From CAZAQV01 sp964487255 (GTDB taxonomy: Bacteria; Myxococcota_A; Polyangia; Polyangiales; CAZAQV01): a stretch of DNA of 64,000 nt. The position numbers and the translations under genes are program-made. Location: positions 1 through 64,000 of the forward strand of contig CAZAQV010000028.1 in assembly GCA_964487255.1 (NCBI GenBank), in the 5' to 3' direction. The number at the start of each line of letters is the position of its first letter. The stretch's first letter is position 1. Of the stretch, positions 1 to 7,827 are shown in pieces. The notes below the pieces were generated by a model that did not search any database, was not told the DNA's origin, and worked only from the letters and a program-made list of their open reading frames with translations.

Positions 1-62
1 TCGCGATCCGCGAAGGTGGCCGCACGGTCGGCGCTGGCGTCATCACCAACATCATTGAGTGA
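1..62 (+). CDS. tuf: Elongation factor Tu, C-terminal end (partial)
   Basis: The last 19 codons and stop of EF-Tu are visible, beginning inside the codon before AIREGGRTVGAGVITNIIE. EF-Tu is the GTPase that carries aminoacyl-tRNA to the ribosome. The AIREGGRTVGAGV tail of beta-barrel domain 3 is nearly invariant in the family. Lying directly before rpsJ matches the usual junction between the str and S10 operons. The rest of the gene is outside the window. Confidence 0.95.
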   Translation, partial: AIREGGRTVGAGVITNIIE

Positions 63-74
63 GAACGGAGACGT

Positions 75-161
75 GATGAGTCCAGTGAAGCAAAATTCGA
101 GCGTGTGGTATCTCCACACCGAGTGTTTTTCGAACGATAGGCGAAGAGCCGGAGATAGAGC
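75..161 (+). repeat. Hairpin repeat copy 1, leader of rpsJ
   Basis: The segment starts with GATGAG, carries a perfect 6-bp hairpin at 103-119 (stem GTGTGG/CCACAC, loop TATCT), then a short T-run, and ends in GAAGAGCCGGAGATAGAG, which supplies the ribosome-binding site of rpsJ. The same layout recurs before rplV, rpsM and rplQ with different stem sequences but the same loop pattern. That points to a structured element or RNA rather than spacer DNA. Function is unknown. Confidence 0.7.
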
Positions 162-473
162 ATGACACAAGCAATGAGAATTAGGATCCGCCTCAAGGCC
201 TACGATCACCGTCTGCTCGACCAGTCGGCTGCGGAAATCGTCGATACTGCGAAGCGCTCCGGGGCGCGCGTGGCGGGTCCCATCCCGTTACCCACGCGTA
301 TCAACAAGTACACTGTGCTGCGGGGACCGCACGTCGACAAAAAGTCGCGCGAGCAGTTCGAAATCCGCACCCACAAGCGCCTTCTCGACATCCTTGAGCC
401 CACCCAGGAAACGCTCGACGCCCTGATGAAGCTCGACTTGTCGGCCGGCGTCGACGTGGAGATTCGTTCCTAA
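162..473 (+). CDS. rpsJ: 30S ribosomal protein S10
   Basis: At 103 residues this is full family length. It carries the S10 core RIRLKAYDH near the N-terminus, PLPTRINKYTVLRGPHVDKKSREQ in mid-protein and the HKRLLDI segment. S10 sits in the 30S head; in E. coli it also binds NusB in antitermination complexes. The ATG is preceded by GGAG in a repeat-derived leader. It is followed 11 bp later by rplD, not by rplC as in most bacteria. Confidence 0.98.
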   Translation: MTQAMRIRIRLKAYDHRLLDQSAAEIVDTAKRSGARVAGPIPLPTRINKYTVLRGPHVDKKSREQFEIRTHKRLLDILEPTQETLDALMKLDLSAGVDVEIRS

Positions 474-484
474 CGGAGGTCGTG

Positions 485-1147
485 ATGGCATCAGTTGATA
501 TCTATGATTTGAAAAAAGCGTCCGTCGGAAAGCTTGAGCTCTCCGACGAGGTGTTCGGCGCTGAGGTCAACGAGGGGCTGCTTTACGACATCGTCAAAGC
601 GCAACTCGCATCTCGTCGCAGCGGAACCGCTTCGACGAAGGGGCGGTCGCAGGTTCGCGGCTCCCGCAAGAAGATCTACAAGCAAAAGGGCACCGGCAAC
701 GCGCGTCACGGCGCAAAGTCCGCCCCAAATTTCGTGGGTGGTGGACAAGTTCATGGTCCCAAGCCGCGCGACTACTCGTACAAACCCAACAAGAAGATGC
801 GTCTCGGCGCGCTGCGCTCGGCCCTTTCGCTCAAGCTCAAAGAGGGAAGCCTGATCGTCGTCGACAAGTTCGACCTCGACGAGATCAAGACAAAAAATGT
901 CGTTGGCGCTTTGAACAACCTTGAAGCTCAAAAGAGCGCCATGGTCGTTGACCGCGCGGACAACATGAACCTGCGCCTCAGCATTCGTAACTTGCCGAAG
1001 CATCACTTCCTGCCGCCCGAGGGCGTCAACGTGTACGACCTGCTTCGCCATGAGCACCTGATTCTGACCAAGGACGCCGTTGAGGCACTTGAGAAGCGCT
1101 GCGCGTCGAATAGCTCGAGGGCAGTCGCGAAGGGAGCTGAGTCATGA
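485..1147 (+). CDS. rplD: 50S ribosomal protein L4
   Basis: L4 binds 23S rRNA and lines the exit tunnel. The family loop is clear: GSRKKIYKQKGTGNARHG, then GGGQVHGPKPRDYSYKPNKKMR, then RLGALRSALSLK. An upstream in-frame GTG at 482 exists, but GGAGG at 475-479 is placed correctly for the ATG at 485, giving 220 residues. The last 12 or so residues form a short Ser/Ala-rich tail. Its stop overlaps the rplW start by 4 bp. The gene normally between rpsJ and this one, rplC, is absent. Confidence 0.97.
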   Translation: MASVDIYDLKKASVGKLELSDEVFGAEVNEGLLYDIVKAQLASRRSGTASTKGRSQVRGSRKKIYKQKGTGNARHGAKSAPNFVGGGQVHGPKPRDYSYKPNKKMRLGALRSALSLKLKEGSLIVVDKFDLDEIKTKNVVGALNNLEAQKSAMVVDRADNMNLRLSIRNLPKHHFLPPEGVNVYDLLRHEHLILTKDAVEALEKRCASNSSRAVAKGAES

Positions 1148-1443
1148 AACCGCTTACTCACGAAGAAATCATCAAGCGTCCGATCGTCATGACCGAGAAG
1201 AGCGCGAGTGCGCGAGACGCGTTCAATCAGTATACCTTTGAGGTCGATCGTCGCGCCAACAAGCTCGATATCCGTGACGCCGTCGAGGCCCTTTTCAAGG
1301 TGGATGTCGCTGCGGTCAACGTCGCGAACTATCGCGGCAAGTTCAAGCGCATGGGTCGTGGAAAATCGCAACTCCGAGACTGGAAAAAGGCGGTCGTGAC
1401 GCTCAAAGAAGGCGAGAGCATCGATCTCTTTGAGGGCGCATAG
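1144..1443 (+). CDS. rplW: 50S ribosomal protein L23
   Basis: This 99-residue protein has the L23 pattern: EIIKRPIVMTEKS at the N-terminus, YTFEVDRRANKLDIRDAVE and FKVDVAAVNVANY, then the basic loop KFKRMGRGKSQLRDWKKAVV. L23 lies at the tunnel exit, where trigger factor and SRP dock. ATGA overlap with rplD suggests translational coupling. A 174-bp gap, long for this operon, separates it from rplB and is filled by a repeat. Confidence 0.97.
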   Translation: MKPLTHEEIIKRPIVMTEKSASARDAFNQYTFEVDRRANKLDIRDAVEALFKVDVAAVNVANYRGKFKRMGRGKSQLRDWKKAVVTLKEGESIDLFEGA

Positions 1444-1465
1444 GGCAAGGATTAGGAAAGATGAC

Positions 1466-1617
1466 GATGAGACAAGGTCAAGCCAGAATCGACGAAGCCA
1501 AAGAACGGCTTGTGCTACCAGCACGAACGCGTTCGACGCTGAGTTTGGTCGGGGGAGCTGGGGTGAATCGAGCTCAGCGAGAGAGGGGTTGGGTGCCAAC
1601 CCCTATGGAGATTAAGA
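1466..1617 (+). repeat. Hairpin repeat copy 2 (long subtype), leader of rplB
   Basis: This segment aligns by eye at about 90 percent with 12149-12268 in front of rpsK. It begins with the GATGAGACAAGG end shared with copies 3 and 4. It has a hairpin with a GTGC/GCAC core and TACCA loop at 1512-1524, and a second perfect 8-bp hairpin at 1585-1603 (GGGGTTGG, loop GTG, CCAACCCC) that ends 3 bases before the rplB Shine-Dalgarno GGAG. The downstream hairpin is well placed to affect rplB translation. That is inference. Confidence 0.75.
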
Positions 1618-2442
1618 ATGGCTAGAAAACACAAACCAACATCGCCGGCTCGCCGCAACTACGAGACCGCCGACTTTTCGATGCTCGACAAGAAGGCTCC
1701 TGAGCGACGCCTGACGAGCGCCAAGAAGTCGACCGGTGGACGCAACAACCATGGCCGCATCACGGTGCGTTTTCGTGGCGGCGGTCACAAGCGCCGCTAT
1801 CGTGAGATCGATTTCAAGCGAAACAAGATTGGCGTGCCGGGCAAGGTCGCCGCAGTGGAGTACGACCCCAATCGCACGGCGCACATTGCGCTCATTCACT
1901 ATGCGGATGGCGAAAAGGGCTACATCCTCTGCCCCGACGGTCTCAAGAGGGGTGACCAGGTCATCTCGTCGCGCAACGCAGACGTCAAGCCTGGCAATGC
2001 GATGCCGCTTCGCTACATCCCGCTCGGCACCGTCATCCACAATGTCGAACTCAAGATTGGCAAGGGCGCGCAGCTGATTCGCTCGGCGGGTGCCGCGGGT
2101 CAACTCATGGCCAAAGAAGGTAAGTACGCGCAGGTTCGTCTGCCGTCGGGCGAGGTTCGCATGGTGCACCTCGACTGCCGTGCCACGATCGGGCACGTGT
2201 CCAACAATCAACATGCACGTATTTCCATGGGCAAGGCGGGCCGCACCCGTTGGCTCGGTCGCCGCCCACACAACCGAGGCGTCACTATGAACCCCGTCGA
2301 TCACCCCATGGGTGGCGGTGAGGGTCGCACCTCCGGTGGTCGTCACCCCTGTTCACCGTGGGGTCAGCTTGCCAAAGGCAAGAAGACTCGCACCAACAAA
2401 GCCAGCAACAAGTTCATCGTTCGTAAAAGGAAGAAGAAGTAA
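1618..2442 (+). CDS. rplB: 50S ribosomal protein L2
   Basis: L2 is needed for subunit joining and peptidyl-transferase activity. The 274 residues match family length. Diagnostic stretches are KKSTGGRNNHGRITVRFRGG, YDPNRTAHIALIHYADGEK, and near the C-terminus NPVDHPMGGGEGRTSGGRHP, which contains the conserved His of the peptidyl-transferase contact region. The basic tail ends KFIVRKRKKK. Its stop overlaps the rpsS start by one base. It is preceded by the long repeat copy 2. Confidence 0.98.
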   Translation: MARKHKPTSPARRNYETADFSMLDKKAPERRLTSAKKSTGGRNNHGRITVRFRGGGHKRRYREIDFKRNKIGVPGKVAAVEYDPNRTAHIALIHYADGEKGYILCPDGLKRGDQVISSRNADVKPGNAMPLRYIPLGTVIHNVELKIGKGAQLIRSAGAAGQLMAKEGKYAQVRLPSGEVRMVHLDCRATIGHVSNNQHARISMGKAGRTRWLGRRPHNRGVTMNPVDHPMGGGEGRTSGGRHPCSPWGQLAKGKKTRTNKASNKFIVRKRKKK

Positions 2443-2723
2443 TGCCACGTTCACTCAAAAAAGGTCCGTTTGTGGACGACCACCTGATGAAGAAGGTGGA
2501 AAAAGCGCAAGCAGCGGGCGATCGCAAGATCATCCGTACTTGGTCGCGTCGTTCGACGATTACGCCCGAGTTCGTGGGTCTGAACATCGCAGTGCACAAC
2601 GGCAGGAAGCACGTTCCTGTGTATGTCCAGGAAAACATGGTGGGTCACAAGCTTGGCGAGTTTGCGCCAACGCGTACCTTTCACGGACATGCCGCGGATA
2701 AGAAGGCAAAGAGGGGCAGGTAA
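2442..2723 (+). CDS. rpsS: 30S ribosomal protein S19
   Basis: The protein opens with PRSLKKGPFVDDHLMKKVE, the S19 signature, followed by IIRTWSRRSTITPEFVGL and HKLGEFAPTRTFHGH. At 93 residues it is full length. S19 forms a head complex with S13 that contacts A-site tRNA. The start codon shares one base with the rplB stop (TAATG), so translation is probably coupled. Confidence 0.98.
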   Translation: MPRSLKKGPFVDDHLMKKVEKAQAAGDRKIIRTWSRRSTITPEFVGLNIAVHNGRKHVPVYVQENMVGHKLGEFAPTRTFHGHAADKKAKRGR

Positions 2724-2726
2724 CCC

Positions 2727-2812
2727 GATGAGACAAGGTGAAGAAAAAATGACTGTGGTAGTTCCACCGGCGGCTTTTTCGAGCCGAGAGTCGAAGAGCG
2801 GGAGATAGAGCC
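2727..2812 (+). repeat. Hairpin repeat copy 3, leader of rplV
   Basis: This copy runs from GATGAGACAAGGTGAAG to GGAGATAGAGCC at the rplV start. It has a small hairpin at 2755-2767 (GTGG/CCAC, loop TAGTT) and a second at 2771-2786 (CGGCT/AGCCG around a T-rich loop). The 85 bp are closely similar to 11649-11733 before rpsM. The end of the repeat provides the rplV ribosome-binding site. Confidence 0.75.
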
Positions 2813-3196
2813 ATGCAGACCACAGCCAAAGCACGCTTTCAACGCATTGCTCCCCGCAAAGCGCGGATGGTGCTCAACATGGTTCGCGGCAAAAACGTCG
2901 CCGATGCCATGTATGAACTCAAGTTTACGCGCAAGGCTGCAGCACCGCTCGTCGCGAAATTGCTCGACAGTGCGATCTCCAACGCGCGTCAGCTCGACGA
3001 GAATATCGACCTGGACAAGCTTCGTATTGAGGCGTGCTACGCGGATAAGGCTCCAGACCGACATATGCGGCGCTGGCGTCCTCGTGCACAGGGCCGAGCG
3101 ACCCGCGTCGTGAAGGGTATGAGCCACATTACACTGACGCTGTCAGACGAACAGCTGCCGTCCAAAAAAGCAGCTGCAGTTAAAGGGAAGAATTAG
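2813..3196 (+). CDS. rplV: 50S ribosomal protein L22
   Basis: L22 contributes the second tunnel-constriction loop of the 50S subunit. The 127-residue product shows the family core: RIAPRKARMVLNMVRGKNVADA, then AKLLDSAISNARQ and the loop DRHMRRWRPRAQGRATRV with the conserved basic hairpin. The C-terminus adds a short Lys/Ala-rich tail. rpsC follows after 2 bp. Confidence 0.97.
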   Translation: MQTTAKARFQRIAPRKARMVLNMVRGKNVADAMYELKFTRKAAAPLVAKLLDSAISNARQLDENIDLDKLRIEACYADKAPDRHMRRWRPRAQGRATRVVKGMSHITLTLSDEQLPSKKAAAVKGKN

Positions 3197-3198
3197 AA

Positions 3199-3870
3199 AT
3201 GGGTCAGAAAACACATCCGTACGGATTTCGTCTCGGTGTCATCAAGGGCTGGAAGTCCAAATGGTTTGAGGACAAGCAGTACGCCAAATGGCTGCACGAG
3301 GACCTCAAGATCAAAAAGAGCGTTCGCAAGAAGTTCGCGCATGCGGGTATCGCCGGCATTGAGATCGAGCGAGCCGCCAACAAAGCCAAGGTCGTCATTT
3401 TCACCTCGCGCCCCGGGATCATCATCGGGAAGCGTGGTGCTGGCGTCGAGCAGCTCAAGGCAGACCTTCAGAAGTTCACCGAGAACGAGCTTTTCGTCGA
3501 CATTCAAGAGGTGCGTAAGGCCGAGACCAACGCGCAACTCGTGGCCGAAAACATCGCTACGCAACTTGAGCGTCGTGTGGCTTTCCGCCGGGCACTCAAA
3601 AAGTCCGTTCAAACGGCCATGAAGTTCGGTGTCAAAGGCATCAAGGTTCGCGCGGCAGGTCGTCTCGGCGGTTCAGAAATCGCGCGCGAAGAGGGTTACC
3701 ACGAGGGACGCGTTCCCCTGCACACCCTCCGTGCGGACATCGACTTTGGTGAGGCTACGGCACGCACAACGGCGGGTGCGATCGGCATCAAGTGCTGGAT
3801 CTTCCGCGGTGAGGTGCTTCCGACGCGTCGTCGCCAACATCCCCAGGCCGGGCAGCAGCAAGCACGTTAG
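3199..3870 (+). CDS. rpsC: 30S ribosomal protein S3
   Basis: S3 forms part of the mRNA entry channel with helicase activity. The start MGQKTHPYGFRLGVIKGWKSKW is characteristic. A KH-domain GXXG segment is present at PGIIIGKRGAGVEQL (about residues 72-86). The C-terminal domain has KGIKVRAAGRLGGSEIAREE and VPLHTLRADIDFG. The 223 residues end in a Gln-rich tail. Confidence 0.98.
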   Translation: MGQKTHPYGFRLGVIKGWKSKWFEDKQYAKWLHEDLKIKKSVRKKFAHAGIAGIEIERAANKAKVVIFTSRPGIIIGKRGAGVEQLKADLQKFTENELFVDIQEVRKAETNAQLVAENIATQLERRVAFRRALKKSVQTAMKFGVKGIKVRAAGRLGGSEIAREEGYHEGRVPLHTLRADIDFGEATARTTAGAIGIKCWIFRGEVLPTRRRQHPQAGQQQAR

Positions 3871-3882
3871 AGGTAGAGAGTC

Positions 3883-4299
3883 ATGCTTCAACCAAAGAAA
3901 ACCAAGTTTCGTAAGCAGATGAAGGGCCGTATGCGCGGTCTCGCATACCGCGGTTCGGACATTGCAAAGGGCGACTTTGCGCTTCAGGCGACGGACGTTG
4001 GCCGTATTTCGGCCCGCCAAATCGAGGCTGCTCGTATGGCGATTCAACGTCACGTAAAACGTGCCGGGCGTCTTTACATCCGCATTTTCCCAGACAAGCC
4101 GCTTACCAAAAAGCCGCTCGAAACGCGTCAAGGTAAAGGTAAAGGTTCGGTCGAGCAGTGGGTGGCCGTCGTCAAGCCGGGTCGCATCATCTATGAGATC
4201 GAGGGCGTGACCGAGGCACAAGCGCGCGAGGCGTTTCGCCTTGCATCGCACAAGCTCCCCGTTTCCACACAGTTTCGCAGCAGGACGGACGTACTATGA
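3883..4299 (+). CDS. rplP: 50S ribosomal protein L16
   Basis: L16 organises the A-site tRNA elbow contact on the 50S subunit. Family hallmarks are MLQPKKTKFRKQMKGRMRG at the start, RQIEAARMAIQRHVKRAG, RIFPDKPLTKKPLETRQGKGKG, and the C-terminal AREAFRLASHKLPVSTQF. Length is 138 residues. Its TGA overlaps the rpmC start in an ATGA. Confidence 0.98.
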   Translation: MLQPKKTKFRKQMKGRMRGLAYRGSDIAKGDFALQATDVGRISARQIEAARMAIQRHVKRAGRLYIRIFPDKPLTKKPLETRQGKGKGSVEQWVAVVKPGRIIYEIEGVTEAQAREAFRLASHKLPVSTQFRSRTDVL

Positions 4300-4538
4300 G
4301 TGACCTAGAGAAAATCACGCTTGAAGACATGCGTGAAAAGCAAACCGAAGAACTCGAGAACCTTGAAGCGGACTTTCGACGCGCGCTTTGGAAGACGCGC
4401 TTCGACAACTTCACCAACCAGCTCGATGACACCGCGCGCATCAAAAAACTGCGACGCGGCGTTGCACGGGCGAAGACATTGCTGACCGAGCGAAAGCTGA
4501 CACAAAAAGAGCAAGCGGAGCAGGCAGCCAAGGCGTAG
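4296..4538 (+). CDS. rpmC: 50S ribosomal protein L29
   Basis: The 80 residues are mostly two antiparallel helices, as expected for L29. LEDMREKQTEELENLEADFRR and NQLDDTARIKKLRRGVARAKTLLTE carry the conserved Leu/Arg pattern. It is slightly longer than the usual 60-70 residues because of a Gln/Ala-rich C-terminus. It lies between rplP and rpsQ as in other bacteria. Confidence 0.95.
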   Translation: MSDLEKITLEDMREKQTEELENLEADFRRALWKTRFDNFTNQLDDTARIKKLRRGVARAKTLLTERKLTQKEQAEQAAKA

Positions 4539-4557
4539 GCCTCGGTAGGAGAATCCC

Positions 4558-4878
4558 ATGGCAGAGACAACACAAGCATCAGGTCCCACTCCGAAGGCGC
4601 CCAAAGAGCGCGGACGAGCGCGTCGTCTTCAAGGCCGCGTCGTCAACGATACGAAGAACCCCGGACGTGCCCAAAAGACGGTCACGGTCGAGGTTGTTCG
4701 TCGCTTTCGCGACCCCTTCTACGGCAAGTACGTCAAGACTAAGAAGCGCTTCCACGCGCACGACGAAAACAACGAATACCGCACGCGCGACCTGGTTGAG
4801 ATCAAGGAGAGCCGACCGCTTTCCAAGACCAAGCGCTGGGTCGTCACCCGCCTGCTCGACAGGCCGCCCGAGGTTTAG
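4558..4878 (+). CDS. rpsQ: 30S ribosomal protein S17
   Basis: S17 is an OB-fold primary 16S rRNA binder. The core RLQGRVVNDTKNPGRAQKTVTVEV, HDENNEYRTRDLVEIKESRPLSKTKRWVV is clear. A basic N-terminal extension of about 20 residues precedes the fold and makes the protein 106 residues against the common 80-90. A GGAG in TAGGAGAATCCC precedes the ATG. Confidence 0.97.
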   Translation: MAETTQASGPTPKAPKERGRARRLQGRVVNDTKNPGRAQKTVTVEVVRRFRDPFYGKYVKTKKRFHAHDENNEYRTRDLVEIKESRPLSKTKRWVVTRLLDRPPEV

Positions 4879-4918
4879 TCCTCGGGTCTGAAACAAGAGA
4901 GTTAACGGAGAAAACGAA

Positions 4919-5287
4919 ATGATCCAGGTAGAATCAGAGCTCGACGTCGCCGACAACAGCGGTGCCAAGCGTGTCTCGTGCATCAAGGTGCTCGGGGGCT
5001 CGCGCCGTCGTTACGCCGGGTTGGGCGATATCATCGTGGTCTCGATCAAAGAGGCTATCCCGACCGCCAAGGTCAAAAAGGGCACCGTGGCCAAAGCCGT
5101 GGTCGTTCGTACCAAGCGTGAGTACCGTCGCTACGATGGCACCTACGTGAAGTTCGACACCAACTCGGCTGTGCTCATCAACGCACAGAACGAGCCGATC
5201 GGCACCCGCATCTTTGGACCGGTCGCGCGCGAGCTTCGCTCGAAACGCTTCATGAAGATTGTTTCGCTTGCTCCGGAGGTGGTGTGA
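4919..5287 (+). CDS. rplN: 50S ribosomal protein L14
   Basis: The 122-residue protein begins MIQVESELDVADNSGAKRVSCIKVLGG and has GDIIVVSIKEAIPTAKVKKG and the C-terminal RELRSKRFMKIVSLAPEVV, all typical of L14, the 50S protein that contacts 16S helix 14 and binds the RsfS silencing factor in other bacteria. Its TGA shares one base with the rplX ATG. Confidence 0.98.
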   Translation: MIQVESELDVADNSGAKRVSCIKVLGGSRRRYAGLGDIIVVSIKEAIPTAKVKKGTVAKAVVVRTKREYRRYDGTYVKFDTNSAVLINAQNEPIGTRIFGPVARELRSKRFMKIVSLAPEVV

Positions 5288-5595
5288 TGGCGACTCGAAT
5301 CAGAAAAGGCGACACCGTTCAAGTGATCTCGGGCGGCGACAAGGGCGCACGAGGCGAGGTGCTCCAGGTCCGTGGTGACATGGTTCTCGTTGCGGGCATC
5401 AACTTGGTCAAGCGCCATCAGAAACCGACGCGAATCGGCGAAGAGGGCGGGATCATCGAAAAAGAGATGCCTCTCGATATCTCCAACGTGATGGTGGTCG
5501 ACCCCAAGACGGACAAGCCCACCCGCCTTCGTGCCGGTGAGGACAAGGATGGCAATAAGGCTCGCATCGCCGTGAAAAGCGGCAGTGTCCTTTAG
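5287..5595 (+). CDS. rplX: 50S ribosomal protein L24
   Basis: The protein has the KOW motif KGDTVQVISGGDKGARGEVLQV near its N-terminus, followed by GINLVKRHQKPTR and the hydrophobic MPLDISNVMVVDPKT segment. L24 is an assembly initiator at the tunnel exit. A GTG one codon upstream is in frame, but the ATG at 5287 overlaps the rplN stop in the TGATG arrangement used elsewhere in this operon. Length is 102 residues. Confidence 0.97.
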   Translation: MATRIRKGDTVQVISGGDKGARGEVLQVRGDMVLVAGINLVKRHQKPTRIGEEGGIIEKEMPLDISNVMVVDPKTDKPTRLRAGEDKDGNKARIAVKSGSVL

Positions 5596-5629
5596 AAACC
5601 GCAATGTGCTCTAGATAAGGTTTAAGACA

Positions 5630-6181
5630 GTGGCAGAATACGTACCCTCAGTTCGAAAGAAGTATCTCGAGTCGGCGATCCCGGCGCTCACCAAGGAGTT
5701 CTCCTACAAGAACGCCAACCAAGTCCCCGTCCTGCAGAAGGTGACGATTAATATGGGGCTTGGTGAAGCGGTGCAGTCGCCGAAGCTCATCGAAGCAGCC
5801 GTCGAGCATCTCACCGCGATTTCAGGCCAGAAGCCTGTGATCACGCGCGCCAAGAAGTCTATCGCGGGCTTCAAGCTGCGCGAGAATATGCCGATTGGCG
5901 TCATGGTCACGCTTCGTGGTCCGCGGATGTACGAGTTTGTCGGTCGCCTGTTTGACTTCGCGCTCCCCCGCGTTCGCGACTTCAAGGGCACCAGTCTCAA
6001 AGCGTTTGACGGGCGTGGCAACTATACGCTTGGCATCAAAGAGCAGATTGTTTTCCCGGAGATCGACTACGACAAAGTCGAGAAGATCAAGGGGCTCAAC
6101 ATCTCCTTTGTGACTTCCGCCACCAACGACGAAGAGGGCCGCGCGCTCCTTCGCGAACTCGGGATGCCTTTCCGCAAGTAG
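5630..6181 (+). CDS. rplE: 50S ribosomal protein L5
   Basis: L5 binds 5S rRNA in the central protuberance. The 183 residues include FSYKNANQVPVLQKVTINMGLGEA, ITGKPV-like SGQKPVITRAKKSIAGFKLREN, the glycine-rich GVMVTLRG and DFKGTSLKAFDGRGNYTLGIKEQ, and the C-terminal EEGRALLRELGMPF. The start is a GTG preceded by AAGG at about 12 bases. Confidence 0.97.
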   Translation: MAEYVPSVRKKYLESAIPALTKEFSYKNANQVPVLQKVTINMGLGEAVQSPKLIEAAVEHLTAISGQKPVITRAKKSIAGFKLRENMPIGVMVTLRGPRMYEFVGRLFDFALPRVRDFKGTSLKAFDGRGNYTLGIKEQIVFPEIDYDKVEKIKGLNISFVTSATNDEEGRALLRELGMPFRK

Positions 6182-6246
6182 TCATCCAATCAGAATTTAG
6201 AAGAAACCGACTCCAGTAAGAGCAAAGAAAAGTAGGAAAAGAAGTT

Positions 6247-6432
6247 ATGGCAAGTGCAGCGATGTTCGCGAAATTGAATCGAAAGCCGAAGTTTAAAGTT
6301 CGGCACCGCAACCGTTGTAAGCAGTGTGGCCGTTCACGCGGCTACTACCGGAAGTTCGAAGTATGTCGAATCTGTCTCCGTAAGCTTGGTCTTGCGGGTG
6401 AGATTCCTGGCCTCACAAAGTCGAGTTGGTAG
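6247..6432 (+). CDS. rpsN: 30S ribosomal protein S14, zinc-binding type
   Basis: This is the short, 61-residue type Z S14. It has two CXXC pairs, CKQC and CRIC, about 15 residues apart, which bind zinc in this class, and ends in GEIPGLTKSSW as in most short S14 proteins. The long zinc-free S14 is about 101 residues. S14 is a late-binding protein of the 30S head. Confidence 0.97.
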   Translation: MASAAMFAKLNRKPKFKVRHRNRCKQCGRSRGYYRKFEVCRICLRKLGLAGEIPGLTKSSW

Positions 6433-6445
6433 GAGGAACGCCGTT

Positions 6446-6838
6446 ATGATGACCGATCCCGTAGCAGATATGCTTTCTCGTATTCGCAACGCGGCGCTCG
6501 CCCGCCACGATGCGACGGTGGTTCCCCACTCGAAGATGAAAGAGTCGATTGCCAAGATCCTCAAGGAAGAGGGTTACGTCAGCGACTTTTCGGTGGACAC
6601 GAACTTTCCCCCGACGCTCAAGGTAGAGCTCAAGTACGACCGCGACCACAAGAGCGCGATCTTGGGTCTTCGTCGCAAGAGCCGTCCGGGCCGTCGTGTC
6701 TACGTCGGATACCGCGATATCCCACAGGTTCTCAATGGTCTTGGAATCGCCATCGTGTCGACGTCCAAGGGTATGCTGACCGATCGCAAAGCCCGCGAAC
6801 AAAAGGCAGGTGGCGAGATCGTTTGCGAGGTTTGGTAA
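6446..6838 (+). CDS. rpsH: 30S ribosomal protein S8
   Basis: S8 nucleates the central domain of 16S rRNA. The 130-residue protein starts MMTDPVADMLSRIRNA, has KMKESIAKILKEEGYV, and ends with GIAIVSTSKGMLTDRKAREQKAGGEIVCEVW, the family tail. The reading frame is open further upstream through rpsN, but AGGAGG at 6431-6436 and the conserved TDPVADMLSRIRNA set the start at 6446. In E. coli S8 represses the spc operon by binding its mRNA; no such site was tested here. Confidence 0.97.
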   Translation: MMTDPVADMLSRIRNAALARHDATVVPHSKMKESIAKILKEEGYVSDFSVDTNFPPTLKVELKYDRDHKSAILGLRRKSRPGRRVYVGYRDIPQVLNGLGIAIVSTSKGMLTDRKAREQKAGGEIVCEVW

Positions 6839-7419
6839 TGGCTGAAGTATCGAAAGAATCACGTCTTGGTAAGCAACCGATTGCGGTGCCCAGCGGTGTC
6901 AACGTGACCGTCAACGGCCAGTCCGTCACCGTTAAAGGGCCCAAGGGCGAACTCACTCGCACCTTCGACGATGTGATCAGCGTCTCTCAAGAAGACGGAA
7001 AGATCATCGTCAAGAAGAAGGACGGTTCGGGCAAACGAGGTGTCCAGTTCCAAGGGCTGACGCGCGCGCTCGTGGCCAACGCTGTCAACGGCGTTCACGA
7101 GGGGTACAAGACTTCGCTGGATCTTTACGGCGTTGGTTATCGTGCGACGGTCAAGGGCAGCGAGCTCGATTTGGCGCTCGGCCTCTCGCATCACGTCATC
7201 TACGAGTTGCCGAAATCGGTCAGCGCGAAGGTCGAGACCATCGACGAAGCTGGTGTCAAACGTCCGCGCATCCACCTTGAGTCGTACGACAACGAGGCGC
7301 TCGGGCAGGTCGCTGCGCGCATCAAATCATTCCGACCTCCAGAGCCGTACAAAGGAAAAGGTGTCCGGTTTACGGGAGAGCGCATTCGCCAGAAGGCTGG
7401 CAAAACAGGAGGCAAGTAG
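6838..7419 (+). CDS. rplF: 50S ribosomal protein L6
   Basis: The protein is 193 residues, against 175-180 usual. Markers are KQPIAVPSGVNVTVNGQSVTVKGPKGEL, ANAVNGVHEGYKTSLDLYGVGYRA and the C-terminal GQVAARIKSFRPPEPYKGKGVRFTGE. L6 lies near the sarcin-ricin loop. The ATG shares a base with the rpsH stop (TAATG). A few extra residues open the protein before the L6 core. Confidence 0.97.
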   Translation: MAEVSKESRLGKQPIAVPSGVNVTVNGQSVTVKGPKGELTRTFDDVISVSQEDGKIIVKKKDGSGKRGVQFQGLTRALVANAVNGVHEGYKTSLDLYGVGYRATVKGSELDLALGLSHHVIYELPKSVSAKVETIDEAGVKRPRIHLESYDNEALGQVAARIKSFRPPEPYKGKGVRFTGERIRQKAGKTGGK

Positions 7420-7420
7420 C

Positions 7421-7777
7421 ATGGGCCAGGCAGTAACAGGACGAGCGCGTCGCAAGCGCCGTATTCGCAAGAAGATCGAGGGCACAACCGAGCGTCCACG
7501 CTTGACGGTGTTTCGGAGCACCAAGCACATCTACGGCCAAGTCGTCGACGACTCGCAGGCCAAGACGCTTGCCGCATTTTCGAGCCTGTCCAAGGGTGTG
7601 CCGACAGACGGAAACAAGACCGCGACTGCCAAAGCAGTGGGCGAAGGGCTTGCGAAACTCTGCAAGGAAAAGGGTATCGAGCAGGTCGTATTCGACCGAA
7701 ATGGCTACCTCTACCACGGTCGCGTCAAGGCCTTTGCCGACGGTGCGCGCAATGAAGGCGAAGGCCTCTCTTTTTAG
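7421..7777 (+). CDS. rplR: 50S ribosomal protein L18
   Basis: L18 delivers and holds 5S rRNA in the 50S subunit. The 118 residues begin with a basic RARRKRRIRKKIEGTTERPRL segment and contain LTVFRSTKHIYGQVVDD, GEGLAKLCKEKGIEQVVFDRNGYLYHGRVKAFADGAR, and the C-terminal GEGLSF typical of the family. AGGAGG 5 bases before the ATG sets the start, although the frame stays open upstream through rplF. Confidence 0.97.
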   Translation: MGQAVTGRARRKRRIRKKIEGTTERPRLTVFRSTKHIYGQVVDDSQAKTLAAFSSLSKGVPTDGNKTATAKAVGEGLAKLCKEKGIEQVVFDRNGYLYHGRVKAFADGARNEGEGLSF

Positions 7778-7827
7778 AACGACGAGTTAGATTTTTGGGA
7801 ACGACAAACAGGCTTTAGGAAAACCGC

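Noticed and set aside
1003..1599. Antisense frame sharing a PNPSLA...DSPQLPRP peptide with one at 11464-12510
   Set aside because: The shared peptide is the reverse translation of the duplicated leader repeats, not two related genes.
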